64,000 nt of DNA from Tichowtungia sp964398915 (GCA_964398915.1 CAYNOR010000011.1:22489-86488); one strand, 5' to 3'; shown: positions 48,501 to 57,656, counted from the first letter of the stretch. A program made the numbers and translations. The notes: generated by a model not told the origin, from the sequence alone.

Positions 48501-49276
48501 TTTGAACCAAAATGAGTCAGCCACAACCCCTCCGCTGTGATCGGGGAGGGAAACTCCAATTGAATAAAGCGCTCTGCTCCCGCCGCGACCGGCGGCAGTG
48601 AGAGCTGCGTGCCGGAGTTCCCATCCATGAGTAGCGTGCCGTCGATTTCGCCGGAGGCGCTGATCACGGGATTGGCCTCGGCCATTGTCGGACCGGAAGG
48701 AAAAGCAATCACCACCACATCGCGGTAGTAATCCAGATTTTTCCATGGCTGCGGAAGGGCCAGTGTCTGCTCCTTGCTATTGCCCTCCGCAGTGACCCGG
48801 CTGGTGGTCAAAACCTGCATATTGTGCTCCGCATCGATCCACGGGCCGCCGCTGCATGACCAGCCGGCACCATTGTGCAGACCGATCTGAATGCCGACGC
48901 GATCCGCCTCGCGCACCGAGTGCAGGAACAACTGAATCCACTCCTCCGACATAAAACCAACCGGCCCCGGACTCTCGTGGGCGATCGGAAATATGAGCGC
49001 TCCCTGAATCCGGTTTTTCGCCATCGCCTCCATGTCGGCCGTAATCCCCTCGCGGCCGATGTGTCCGTTGAGCCAGAACCAATACGTCTGGGAACGCGCG
49101 GGTTGCGGCGGGTGTTCGAAACCTCTGTCGAGATCGGAGGCAAACAGCGGAAAAAGCTGGCCGAATCCGAGGAGTAAAGCCAGAAGGTGCTTCGTCATAG
49201 CGTCGACGGCAACTACGCTTGTTCGCCCGGGGGATGACGTCCGTTTAGTTTTCTTTGCGGACTTCTTCATGAGCAT
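45524..49276 (-). CDS. Secreted GH106-like protein, tandem-duplicate copy A (DnaJC11-like module)
   Basis: 1250 residues. A basic leader and hydrophobic core (TKHLLALLLGFGQLFPLFAS) form the signal peptide. The catalytic part starts SQTYWFWLNGHIGREGITA and includes an F5/8-like insertion (about 210-330), SYATTDSWEVGAQNWTAAMP and FVFHRYAHQPWLDREPGM. One 84-residue DnaJC11-like module (KAVYGVLDDPARTLDVTARL) lies at about 965-1040, before the C-terminal sandwich. Its start overlaps the stop of copy B by one base (TAATG), so the two are translationally coupled. Long stretches are almost identical to copy B in DNA, with diverged patches between. GAAAGGA upstream serves as ribosome-binding site; an ATG at 49270 is equally possible. 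Confidence 0.85.
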   Translation of the reverse strand: MLMKKSAKKTKRTSSPGRTSVVAVDAMTKHLLALLLGFGQLFPLFASDLDRGFEHPPQPARSQTYWFWLNGHIGREGITADMEAMAKNRIQGALIFPIAHESPGPVGFMSEEWIQLFLHSVREADRVGIQIGLHNGAGWSCSGGPWIDAEHNMQVLTTSRVTAEGNSKEQTLALPQPWKNLDYYRDVVVIAFPSGPTMAEANPVISASGEIDGTLLMDGNSGTQLSLPPVAAGAERFIQLEFPSPITAEGLWLTHFGSNPGSGGEIQVSDDGVSFRTFARFDYNENMHFKIGQTQVTFAPATGRYFRLKFDQAGGEAFRIGEVELALTPTLVGFMPKAGYYTPFPGFSYEAGASRPNGPAIPSGQVVDLSKLMDATGQLKWTVPPGKWTVLRVGQTASGVEARPVPTSVTSALECDKLSKTAVKRHYDGFIGRLAKLCGPLAGKAFSYATTDSWEVGAQNWTAAMPEEFRKRRGYNLTPFLPLLLTGRVVDDVKTSERFLEDYRRTLQELILENYYGYYTGLCHQDGLQFWSENYHTMFCDTLDIAEKVDVAMGEFWANYVPDLTEHHWLAKHASSCSQVTGQPLVPAEAFTSHLDRWTESPKTLKAKGDLMYAGGVNQFVFHRYAHQPWLDREPGMTMGPNGIHFERTSTWWNEAGGWLNYLERCQSVLQQGSVVGQVVVLMPEYVPVAMSAVDSRYQWLKRELPRGLDYLFSSQNGLLRKAKLQNGSLRFPLGEGYRVVVLPDTTVSTPELLAKVRELLEGGLTVYATQRPDRAAGLTDRANRDREIQKLAAGIWGEVDGKNVTSRKVGKGLFVQGIPLAAAIRMAGIKPDFEFSNANGRPVEVYQRAGNVQPVNAIHRRTPEADVYFVANHNTQRDQQLVCRFGVTGMAPERWDPVSGKTEKLAAWREADGVTELPLNLGPAESAFVVFRPAKGEDPVISLKHAGQELFPAFGTQNPIVIQKAVYGVLDDPARTLDVTARLQTLIAGGTMPMVSDMANPVDPAPGVVKNLRVEYLIEGKSLVTIGTDWQPLILSTPNPAWSLTADVKGLTRLQTDCSGSFTAKTASGKTWTAEVETLPAPVEVTGPWQVDFEPGRGAPASTNFPSLISWSDHSDKDIGYFSGHATYRNQVTVPPALPGANRRIVLDLGGVEVMASVKVNGKDCGILWHAPYEVDVTDVLRAGANDLEIRVVNLWPNRIIGDLRSPYGKPFTYCQSQLYSAADALLPSGLLGPVELRAEPNVSLATTP

Positions 49277-52200
49277 TAGTTTCCTTTCAAGTCGATCGCT
49301 TTTTCGGCGTTGACCGGCAGTTGGGATACAGCCCGGAGTTCGACCGGACCCAGGAGCCCGGAGGGCAGCAGAGCGTCGGCGGCGGAGTAGAGCTGGGTCT
49401 GGCAGTAGGTGAACGGCTTGCCGTAGGGGCTGCGCAAGTCGCCGATGATCCGGTTGGGCCAGAGGTTGACCACGCGGATTTCCAGATCGTTTGCGCCCGC
49501 TCTCAAAACGTCGGTGACATCGACCTCATAGGGTGCGTGCCACAGGATGCCGCAGTCTTTGCCGTTGACCTTCACAGAGGCCATGACCTCGACTCCGCCC
49601 AAATCGAGCACGATCCGACGGTTTGCGCCCGGCAGTGCTGGCGGGACGGTGACCTGATTGCGATAGGTCGCATGACCCGAGAAATAGCCGATGTCTTTAT
49701 CCGAATGGTCGCTCCATGAGATCAGGCTCGGAAAATTTGTCGAGGCCGGCGCGCCGCGTCCGGGTTCGAAGTCCACCTGCCACGGACCGGTAACCTCTAC
49801 GGGTGCAGGCAGGGTTTCCACTTCTGCGGTCCAGGTTTTTCCGCTGGCAGTCTTTGCGGTGAACGATCCCGAGCAGTCGGTTTGCAGAGAGGGCACTCGC
49901 TTGTCTGTCATCGTCAATTTCCAAGCATCCGCTTGAGTAATCTGGCCGTGAGTCTCCTGCATCAGAGCTTTGATTTCCTCATTTTCCAGCGGACTGGCCA
50001 GGCACGTGAGACCGGCCACCTCGCCATCAAAGGGAGCAATAGGACGTGTGTGTGCCACCCACACACCTGGATGAACGACCATCGACCCGCGCAGGCCGGT
50101 TTTAACCTGCCGCCCATTCACATAGAGCATCGGCGTGCGATCGCGATAGACCACCGCCACATGAATCCAGTCATTGCCCGGTGCCATCGGAAAGACCAGC
50201 ACGTTAGCAAAATAACCCGCGCCATGTTCCATGACCGTAATGGCATTGGCGGCAACCATGAACCCGGATCCGGCATCTTGGGGACCAAACACCTCGTGCC
50301 CAGGCACCGGATAGACCGCATAGCGGCCGGGATCGCCACCCACACCGGCGGCTGTCTCAGTCGGCAGCGCAATGACTCCCCCGGCTTTCACCCAGGCCGC
50401 CATGGTGAAGTTGTCAACGACATCACGAGCCACTGCCGTTGGCTTGTCAGGATTCCCGAACGCAGGAAAAAGTTCCTGGCCGGCGTGCTTCAGCGAGATG
50501 ACCGGATCTTCACCCTTGGCCGGTCGAAAGACGATGAACGCGGCCTCCGATGGCCCGAGATTCAAAGGCAGTTCCGTAACCCCGTCCGCCTCGCGCCAGG
50601 CGGCGAGCTTTTCGGTTTTTCCGCTGACAGGATCCCAGCGTTCGGGGGCCATGCCGGTCACGCCGAAGCGGCAGACCAATTGCTGATCGCGCTGGGTGTT
50701 GTGATTGGCGACGAAGTAAACATCCGCTTCAGGAGTCCGGCGATGGATGGCATTGACCGGTTGTACGTTGCCCGCGCGTTGATAAACCTCCACGGGTCTG
50801 CCGTTTGCATTGGAAAATTCAAAGTCCGGTTTGATCCCAGCCATCCGGATCGCTGCCGCCAGGGGGATGCCCTGCACAAACAAGCCCTTGCCGACCTTGC
50901 GGCTCGTCACATTTTTACCATCCACCTCACCCCAGATCCCGGCGGCGAGTTTCTGAATCTCCCGGTCGCGATTCGCGCGATCCGTCAATCCCGCCGCACG
51001 GTCCGGACGCTGCGTGGCATAAACAGTGATGCCTCCCTCCAGAAGTTCCCTTACTTTCACGAGAAACTCGGGAGTGCTGACCGTGGTATCGGGCAGCACA
51101 ACCAGGCGATAGCCATCGCCCAGAGGAAATTGCAGTGAGCCGTTTACGAGTTTCGCTTTCCGCAGCAAGCCGTTCTGCGAGGAAAACAGATAGTCGAAGC
51201 CGCGCGGCAGTTCCTGTTTGAGCCATTGATAGAGGGAGCTCACCGCGCTCATGTTCGCCGGCGAATACTCAGGCATCAGCACCACGACCTGGCCTACGAT
51301 ACGTCCCTGTTGCAACACCGACTGGCAGCGCTCCAGATAATTCAGCCATCCACCGGCCTCGTTCCACCATGTGCTGGTGCGCTCGAAGTGAATCCCGTTC
51401 GGCCCCATCGTCATGCCCGGTTCCCGGTCAAGCCATGGCTGGTGCGCATAGCGGTGGAAAACAAACTGGTTAACCCCCCCAGCATACATCAGGTCGCCCT
51501 TGGCCTTGAGGGTCTTGGGGCTTTCGGTCCAGCGGTCAAGGTGCGAAGTAAACGCCTCTGCCGGAACCAGCGGCTGACCGGTCACCTGGGAGCACGAGCT
51601 GGCATGTTTGGCCAGCCAGTGATGTTCGGTCAGATCGGGGACATAGTTCGCCCAGAACTCACCCATCGCCACATCCACCTTTTCGGCGATATCCAGCGTG
51701 TCGCAGAACATCGTGTGATAGTTCTCCGACCAGAACTGCAGACCGTCCTGATGACAGAGCCCAGTGTAATACCCATAATAGTTTTCAAGGATCAGCTCCT
51801 GCAGCGTCCTGCGATAATCTTCCAGAAACCGTTCGGATGTTTTCACATCGTCCACCACCCGACCGGTGAGCAGCAGCGGAAGGAACGGCGTCAGGTTATA
51901 GCCGCGCCGCTTGCGGAATTCCTCCGGCATCGCTGCAGTCCAGTTCTGTGCGCCCACTTCCCAGCTGTCGGTGGTGGCATAGGAAAAGGCCTTGCCAGCC
52001 AGCGGTCCGCAGAGTTTGGCCAGCCGACCGATGAATCCATCATAGTGCCTTTTAACCGCTGTCTTGCTAAGCTTGTCGCACTCCAGCGCGGTGATGCCGG
52101 TCGGCGCGGGAACGGCTTCCATTCCCCCAGCCGTGTGACCCACCCGCAAGACGGTCCACCGGCCCGGCGGCACCGTCCATTTCAGCTGACCCGACGGGTC

Positions 52201-53259
52201 CATGCTCTTGGTCAGATTCAGAACCTCTCGCGACGGAACCATCGGCCCATCGGCGCGGCTGGCCCCCGCTTCATAGTGGAAACCGGAGAGCGGGGTGTAG
52301 TAGCCGGCCTTCGGGAGGATCGCATTCAGCGTCGGGGCCAGCGCCAGCTCGACTTCGCCCATCTGATACGCCTCACCGCCTGCCTGATCAAACTTCACGC
52401 GGAAATATTTCCCAGTGGTCGGCGGGAACGTCAACTGCGACTGCCCGCTCTTGTGATGGGTCCACATGTTGTAATCGATGCGCCCAAGAGTCCGAAAATT
52501 CACTCCGTCGGCGGAGACCTGAATCTCGGCACCGCTGCCCGGATTTGAACCAAAATGAGTCAGCCACAACCCCTCCGCTGTGATCGGGGAGGGAAACTCC
52601 AATTGAATAAAGCGCTCTGCTCCCGCCGCGACCGGCGGCAGTGAGAGCTGCGTGCCGGAGTTCCCATCCATGAGTAGCGTGCCGTCGATTTCGCCGGAGG
52701 CGCTGATCACGGGATTGGCCTCGGCCATTGTCGGACCGGAAGGAAAAGCAATCACCACCACATCGCGGTAGTAATCCAGATTTTTCCATGGCTGCGGAAG
52801 GGCCAGTGTCTGCTCCTTGCTATTGCCCTCCGCAGTGACCCGGCTGGTGGTCAAAACCTGCATATTGTGCTCCGCATCGATCCACGGGCCGCCGCTGCAT
52901 GACCAGCCGGCACCATTGTGCAGACCGATCTGAATGCCGACGCGATCCGCCTCGCGCACCGAGTGCAGGAACAACTGAATCCACTCCTCCGACATAAAAC
53001 CAACCGGCCCCGGACTCTCGTGGGCGATCGGAAATATGAGCGCTCCCTGAATCCGGTTTTTCGCCATCGCCTCCATGTCGGCCGTAATCCCCTCGCGGCC
53101 GATGTGTCCGTTGAGCCAGAACCAATACGTCTGGGAACGCGCGGGCACCGCAGGATGCTCAAAAGCATCCCGGACAGCATCCGCCTTCACGGTCTGCCCG
53201 CCAAGCAGCAGGCTGAATACAATTAACTGCCACACAGGATTGCTCATTCGTTTTATCAT
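49276..53259 (-). CDS. Secreted GH106-like protein, tandem-duplicate copy B (LamG-like insert)
   Basis: 1327 residues. It shares with copy A the signal peptide position (MSNPVWQLIVFSLLLGGQTVKA), the catalytic blocks (SQTYWFWLNGHIGREGITA, TDSWEVGAQNWTAAMP) and the C-terminal sandwich. Where copy A has the DnaJC11-like module, copy B has about 170 residues of LamG/concanavalin-like sequence (VDNFTMAAWVKAGGVIAL, DWIHVAVVYRDRTPMLYVNG, FDGEVAGLTCLASPLENEE). That insert may bind carbohydrate. Start chosen at MIKRMSNPV after GAGGAGGCAATC; ten further in-frame codons upstream would overlap the GH116 gene. GH116 ends 10 bases upstream, so the genes form one transcription unit. Confidence 0.85.
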   Translation of the reverse strand: MIKRMSNPVWQLIVFSLLLGGQTVKADAVRDAFEHPAVPARSQTYWFWLNGHIGREGITADMEAMAKNRIQGALIFPIAHESPGPVGFMSEEWIQLFLHSVREADRVGIQIGLHNGAGWSCSGGPWIDAEHNMQVLTTSRVTAEGNSKEQTLALPQPWKNLDYYRDVVVIAFPSGPTMAEANPVISASGEIDGTLLMDGNSGTQLSLPPVAAGAERFIQLEFPSPITAEGLWLTHFGSNPGSGAEIQVSADGVNFRTLGRIDYNMWTHHKSGQSQLTFPPTTGKYFRVKFDQAGGEAYQMGEVELALAPTLNAILPKAGYYTPLSGFHYEAGASRADGPMVPSREVLNLTKSMDPSGQLKWTVPPGRWTVLRVGHTAGGMEAVPAPTGITALECDKLSKTAVKRHYDGFIGRLAKLCGPLAGKAFSYATTDSWEVGAQNWTAAMPEEFRKRRGYNLTPFLPLLLTGRVVDDVKTSERFLEDYRRTLQELILENYYGYYTGLCHQDGLQFWSENYHTMFCDTLDIAEKVDVAMGEFWANYVPDLTEHHWLAKHASSCSQVTGQPLVPAEAFTSHLDRWTESPKTLKAKGDLMYAGGVNQFVFHRYAHQPWLDREPGMTMGPNGIHFERTSTWWNEAGGWLNYLERCQSVLQQGRIVGQVVVLMPEYSPANMSAVSSLYQWLKQELPRGFDYLFSSQNGLLRKAKLVNGSLQFPLGDGYRLVVLPDTTVSTPEFLVKVRELLEGGITVYATQRPDRAAGLTDRANRDREIQKLAAGIWGEVDGKNVTSRKVGKGLFVQGIPLAAAIRMAGIKPDFEFSNANGRPVEVYQRAGNVQPVNAIHRRTPEADVYFVANHNTQRDQQLVCRFGVTGMAPERWDPVSGKTEKLAAWREADGVTELPLNLGPSEAAFIVFRPAKGEDPVISLKHAGQELFPAFGNPDKPTAVARDVVDNFTMAAWVKAGGVIALPTETAAGVGGDPGRYAVYPVPGHEVFGPQDAGSGFMVAANAITVMEHGAGYFANVLVFPMAPGNDWIHVAVVYRDRTPMLYVNGRQVKTGLRGSMVVHPGVWVAHTRPIAPFDGEVAGLTCLASPLENEEIKALMQETHGQITQADAWKLTMTDKRVPSLQTDCSGSFTAKTASGKTWTAEVETLPAPVEVTGPWQVDFEPGRGAPASTNFPSLISWSDHSDKDIGYFSGHATYRNQVTVPPALPGANRRIVLDLGGVEVMASVKVNGKDCGILWHAPYEVDVTDVLRAGANDLEIRVVNLWPNRIIGDLRSPYGKPFTYCQTQLYSAADALLPSGLLGPVELRAVSQLPVNAEKAIDLKGN

Positions 53260-53269
53260 GATTGCCTCC

Positions 53270-56200
53270 TCATCGAATAACGATTTCAAGCGTTTTCGAT
53301 GCTGGTATTTTGATTTCGGGTTGAAATGTCACGAGGATTATTCCACCTGACAGCGAAAGGTTTGCGGAGACAGGCTTCCCGTCCAGCGTCGATTCGACCT
53401 TCGTCGCGGTCTTCATCTCCGGGGGCAGTTCCAGCGACAGCGTGGCCACTTCGAGCTGACCCCATCTCACCGTAAGCCCTGCGTGAAAATTCCCGCCGTC
53501 AAACTTCTGCTCGAATGATCCCCAGCCTTCCGACGAGGTGAAGGCTGCCCGGAAGTTTTCCGGAGTGAGGCGCGGTGCGAACCCGATGAGACGTTTCGGG
53601 CCGTTGTATTCGAACCCAGTGGCGGCGAGGAACGTGCCGTAACTGGCCATCGCCCGGGCATAGTGGTCGCTGCACTCAATCTCGTTGTAGGGGTTGCGGA
53701 GCCTGGCACTGTAGCGGTCGTGAATGACCCTTGTGGTGGCAAGGCCCTCGGTGACCATCCGCTCCCAGAGCATGTGCGAGGCAACCTGGTGTTCGAACCC
53801 GCTCATGCACTCGTTGAAATAAATCGCACTCCATGCGGTATCTCCGGTGAACGCGATATCAGGTGCAAAGGGGTTCGAGACCATGATCGTCCCCCCATCG
53901 CCGGAGAGGGCAAACCAGCGTCCGGAAGGGTGAGCTACACGGAACGGTCCAACATCCGGTGTGAAATTGTATTTCCAAAGCGACTCGAGCGCGGTCTTTG
54001 CATGCTTGCGCGTCATCACCTCACCGAGTCCGACCTGCCATGCCCAGCTTTGACCGAGCACCTGATCAATGTGACAACCATCATAGGCTCCCACCTCGGT
54101 CTTCCGCGCTGGGTCACCGACATGAACGTAGTATCCGTAATCCTCATTCCAACAAAGGTCATCGAGATTCTTGGATGCAACTTTTAAAATGTCGCGGCAC
54201 TTAGCGGCGAAAACCGTATCGCCGACATCACCCGCCATCGCCTCACCGGCTTTCAGCGCGACATGATACATGCCGCAGAGCCAGGGGACCACGCCGTTCC
54301 AATCCGCATCCAAGGTATTATAAACCGGACCCCGGATGATGCCGTCCGCATCCCCGTCGGTTTCCATGAATTTCTCCAGCGCCTTCTTCACGGCCGGCCA
54401 AACCCGTCGAAGGAAGGCATCATCTTTTGACATCTGGTATTCCCGGTAAGCCCCCACGATCCGTCCAGCCTGGCCGTCCACGGCAAACGTGTCTCCCGCC
54501 TCACCTCGGTAGGCCATTGTGCCGTCGGGTTTCATGGACCGTCCGAAATCCACGAACTCCCGGTGGTTGCGCTCGATCTCGGGGAAGAGCCTTGCCAGTG
54601 CCTGGGCATAATGCCAGACATGAGAGCATGTGCCCGCGCAACAGCCCACACCCTCAAAGGCCCAGAACCGTCCGTCGTCAAACAGGTAACAGGTCGTTGT
54701 GGCCAGGGTCGTCGTATTTGCAAACGTACGGTTGAGGAACCAATATGGCAGGGTTGAATCATACCATGTATCACGCCACAATCGGGTTTGCGTGGCGAGA
54801 CGGTCAAAGTTTTCGGCCACGAATTGCGCGGTACCAGCCGCATCTGAAAACCTCGCCGCGTAGTGGTGCTCACGTCCGCCCATGATGGTTGCTGGAGCAT
54901 GGGGAAAGTGCCAGCTGATCAGGAAACTTACAGTCGCGGATTTTCCGGGTTCGAGGGTCAGCCGGCGGCCGATCCGGCCCACGAGCTTTTGTTGGAGAGG
55001 CCCCGCAGCGTCCTCCATGCGGATCTCGGCCGGGCCGCCTATGAGTGCGATTGCCATCGAACCTGCATCCGGCATGCGGGCAAATTCTGCGGCGGTAAGC
55101 GGGGCCCGGTCGGTCAATGTGATCGAACCGACGCCGATGTTACCCCAGGGCCCGCCTTTGTTGTCCACGATCTCGATGTGCGCCTCCCGGCCCTGAATAT
55201 CGCTGACATCCAAATTCACGAGGGCGAGCGGGTTCGCATTCGCACCCGTTGCTGTACGCACGATCTTCCCGTCGACGACGAGCCGGATCCCGAGATTTTC
55301 CGGATCCGCACCCCCGGCCAGCATCACATGAACAAATTTCCGCTCGATAGGGAATTTTTTGCTGGTCAGTTTTCCGGTGGGGGCGTCCTTTCCGTTGACG
55401 TCTGCCGCCGCACTGCCTGCATGAGAATTTGCCACGCGCCGGGTGTTGCCACCGACATCGCCCATATAGGCTGGCAGAGCACTCCGCAGGACGGGTCCCG
55501 CACCGAAGGCCTCTCCCTCAACACTCCAGCCGGATTCGGCGAAGGTGTCGTGGGACCAATCTTCAAAAACGATGTCCGTCCGGACTCCCTCACTTGGCGG
55601 CTGTGCCGCGGCCGACAAGAAAACAATCGTGGCGCCCCGCTTGTCCTGCGTGGAACCCCGGCGTTCGCCCTCAAGATAGCGGTGATTCTGGAAAACCGCG
55701 TTCTCCAACAGTCCCTCGATGGCGACCTCAGCCGTGTCGGCTCCCGTGTTTGTGATTTCAAAACAGAAAACCGTTGCCGGTAAACTCGAATCCTTCACGT
55801 CGAGTGGAATGAACGGCGAAAAGGCTTCAAGCTTCACCTTAACCGGCACGGCAGGGTCGCTGTAGCGGATCACCCCGATCGGGTATTCGCCCGTGAAACT
55901 CACGTCCCGGAACCCGCTCTCCGGCCGGGAATCCAGCGTGCGCTTGATTTCGTTCCCTCCGGATTTCACCGAGATCTCGAACCCCTGCTCGAGCCGCCGG
56001 TATTTTTCCGACTCCAACGGTGCGACGTAGCTGCTGCCCCAAATCGGATTGAGCGGAGCCCCGTTGAATGTCGTGCCGGACGGTTCGCATCCGAGTTGGC
56101 ACTTGTTGAAGATATCCCAGAGCCAGAGTCGCCCGTCGCCGCCAAGATAGACCGTGCCACAGAACAGCCCCCCCGCTGGCATTCCGATATACCGCAAATC

Positions 56201-56491
56201 CGCCCCGGTGAATGTCTCCGGCGTCCCCCGCGCGGTCAGTGACTCCCGCCACGCCGCCGCCAGCTTCTTGTCCGTCGGGATTGCACGCAGAAAATCCTCC
56301 TTCACAAACGGTCCGGCCATCACGCCGCCCCGCAAAGCAATCACGGCAAGGCAGGTCATTCCGGCCAGCTTAAGAAACTCGCGGCGCTGAAATCCTGCAA
56401 GGCGAGTTGAGGGGCCATTGCAACGACCGCCCTTGGAGTAACAGGGGGCCACATCAGCGGTTTGGACATTCAGTATTTTAGGGGTATCCAT
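53270..56491 (-). CDS. Tat-exported GH116-like glycosidase
   Basis: 1073 residues. The Tat signal is RREFLKLAGMTCLAVIALRGG after a leader of about 35 residues. The GH116 N-terminal sandwich follows (LRYIGMPAGGLFCGTVYLGG, GRLWLWDIFNKCQLGCEP). A lectin-like insertion at about 310-460 (FEDWSHDTFAESGWSVEGEA and KKFPIERKFVHVMLAGG) interrupts it. The catalytic barrel has FEGVGCCAGTCSHVWHYAQA, YNTLDADWNGVVPWLCGMYH and NEIECSDHYARAMASYG. Family members release glucose from glucosylceramides or beta-glucosides; the substrate here is unknown. It heads the tight series of genes down to 36265. Low sequence similarity and normal GC content separate it from the AT-rich GH116 protein at 32205. Confidence 0.85.
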   Translation of the reverse strand: MDTPKILNVQTADVAPCYSKGGRCNGPSTRLAGFQRREFLKLAGMTCLAVIALRGGVMAGPFVKEDFLRAIPTDKKLAAAWRESLTARGTPETFTGADLRYIGMPAGGLFCGTVYLGGDGRLWLWDIFNKCQLGCEPSGTTFNGAPLNPIWGSSYVAPLESEKYRRLEQGFEISVKSGGNEIKRTLDSRPESGFRDVSFTGEYPIGVIRYSDPAVPVKVKLEAFSPFIPLDVKDSSLPATVFCFEITNTGADTAEVAIEGLLENAVFQNHRYLEGERRGSTQDKRGATIVFLSAAAQPPSEGVRTDIVFEDWSHDTFAESGWSVEGEAFGAGPVLRSALPAYMGDVGGNTRRVANSHAGSAAADVNGKDAPTGKLTSKKFPIERKFVHVMLAGGADPENLGIRLVVDGKIVRTATGANANPLALVNLDVSDIQGREAHIEIVDNKGGPWGNIGVGSITLTDRAPLTAAEFARMPDAGSMAIALIGGPAEIRMEDAAGPLQQKLVGRIGRRLTLEPGKSATVSFLISWHFPHAPATIMGGREHHYAARFSDAAGTAQFVAENFDRLATQTRLWRDTWYDSTLPYWFLNRTFANTTTLATTTCYLFDDGRFWAFEGVGCCAGTCSHVWHYAQALARLFPEIERNHREFVDFGRSMKPDGTMAYRGEAGDTFAVDGQAGRIVGAYREYQMSKDDAFLRRVWPAVKKALEKFMETDGDADGIIRGPVYNTLDADWNGVVPWLCGMYHVALKAGEAMAGDVGDTVFAAKCRDILKVASKNLDDLCWNEDYGYYVHVGDPARKTEVGAYDGCHIDQVLGQSWAWQVGLGEVMTRKHAKTALESLWKYNFTPDVGPFRVAHPSGRWFALSGDGGTIMVSNPFAPDIAFTGDTAWSAIYFNECMSGFEHQVASHMLWERMVTEGLATTRVIHDRYSARLRNPYNEIECSDHYARAMASYGTFLAATGFEYNGPKRLIGFAPRLTPENFRAAFTSSEGWGSFEQKFDGGNFHAGLTVRWGQLEVATLSLELPPEMKTATKVESTLDGKPVSANLSLSGGIILVTFQPEIKIPASKTLEIVIR

Positions 56492-56560
56492 GATTCTTGA
56501 ATGAGCTTATGTCAGAAGGCAAAAAAATATGAGCGAGGGGCAGTACAAATCATGCGCCCA

Positions 56561-56794
56561 TTATTCCTTCAACAACCGGGGATACGGCCTGTATTCTTCG
56601 AGCGAATCTCCGGGAGGCGTCTGGTGATCCCTCTGCTGAACATTCATCACGGCCCGAAATTGTTCCACATGGTTCACGTCAGAAGTCCTTTCATTCATCA
56701 ATTTCACAGCGTCGAGCATTTCCCTGCACGACCAACTCAAGAACGCAAATATTAGCACCGCGATTTCGTGCTGCGTAACGGGGAAAAAATCCAT
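56561..56794 (-). CDS. Possible small protein, uncertain
   Basis: 77 codons: MDFFPVTQHEIAVLIFAFL begins with a short hydrophobic stretch and the rest is polar (MLDAVKLMNERTSDVNHVEQ). The ATG is followed by a coherent frame on the coding strand of the cluster, but no ribosome-binding site or family match is visible. The flanking 56492-56560 and 56795-56858 hold nothing I recognise. It could be a remnant. Confidence 0.25.
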   Translation of the reverse strand: MDFFPVTQHEIAVLIFAFLSWSCREMLDAVKLMNERTSDVNHVEQFRAVMNVQQRDHQTPPGDSLEEYRPYPRLLKE

Positions 56795-56858
56795 TACTGG
56801 TATTTTCTGACCTACCGTGCGCTCGTCATTGAAGGGTGGTGTATAGAAATATGGAGAA

Positions 56859-57656
56859 TTAATTTGTCTTCAACAACTCGGCACGGGGCAGGCCGAACTG
56901 AAAGTTGTCGGCCCAGAAGCGGTCTTGGGTGGAAATCGCACATCCGAATCCGACTCCCGCGTTCGGAATAGGGTATGGGCAGGTAAATGACCCCATCGGC
57001 TTTTCGTCCACAAAGACGGTGATCTCGTTATTCTTCCGGTTCACCCGGATCGCAAAATTATGCCAGGTGTTCCGAGCCTCCAGTCCAAGTCCAGTGAGCA
57101 CTCCGGAGTTCACTTCAGTTAACCCGGGCAGATACACCCCGACCTCAGGCCCCACGCTATCGGCCGTGCGGAGGAAAATGGACACCGTTCCCGGGGTGTC
57201 CCGGATGCCGCTCACAGCCCCGGGGCCGAGCAGGATGTTTGTGCGGGCATCGGCAACCGCCGCGTCAAATTGAACAATAAAATCCTCGGGCAATTCGCTG
57301 GCGAACCCCCAGTTTGACTCATCCGGGCCGCCATGTTGCAAAACCCCCGCCCTGGAGCCCCCGAGCCATGGACATCTCTCCGTCGGCCAGACCTTCCCGG
57401 ATGAGGCGATGCTCCACTGGAGGGCTCGCGTCCACATTTTTGGCGGATTTCCATGGCTGTTCTCAACCTGCGCCGCCTTGGCCGGGCCGTTCGGATCTGT
57501 CGGAGCGCTTTGATCCGGGCGGATGCTGGAGACATCAAAGGTGTCGCTATACTGGAGTGTTCCGATAAGCGACGAACTGCCGACCGTCACCCCGCCGCAT
57601 GCTACGCCTGTTACAAACATCAAAAGAAAACCACCGACCTTTATACCTGCTTTCAT
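56859..57656 (-). CDS. Secreted LamG/concanavalin-like protein
   Basis: 265 residues with a signal sequence (MKAGIKVGGFLLMFVTGVAC), possibly a lipoprotein although the lipobox is imperfect. The rest is one beta-sandwich of the concanavalin/LamG type (3-keto-disaccharide hydrolase-like): YSDTFDVSSIRPDQSAP, GFASELPEDFIVQFDAAV, NTWHNFAIRVNRKNNEITVFV and the C-terminal RFWADNFQFGLPRAE. Such proteins bind or hydrolyse sugars. AAGGAGAAAGACG lies just before the ATG. The end of a second protein with the same C-terminal motif (IKWADNFQAG) is at the right edge of the window, so at least two paralogues bracket the GH5/GH106 pair. Confidence 0.7.
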   Translation of the reverse strand: MKAGIKVGGFLLMFVTGVACGGVTVGSSSLIGTLQYSDTFDVSSIRPDQSAPTDPNGPAKAAQVENSHGNPPKMWTRALQWSIASSGKVWPTERCPWLGGSRAGVLQHGGPDESNWGFASELPEDFIVQFDAAVADARTNILLGPGAVSGIRDTPGTVSIFLRTADSVGPEVGVYLPGLTEVNSGVLTGLGLEARNTWHNFAIRVNRKNNEITVFVDEKPMGSFTCPYPIPNAGVGFGCAISTQDRFWADNFQFGLPRAELLKTN

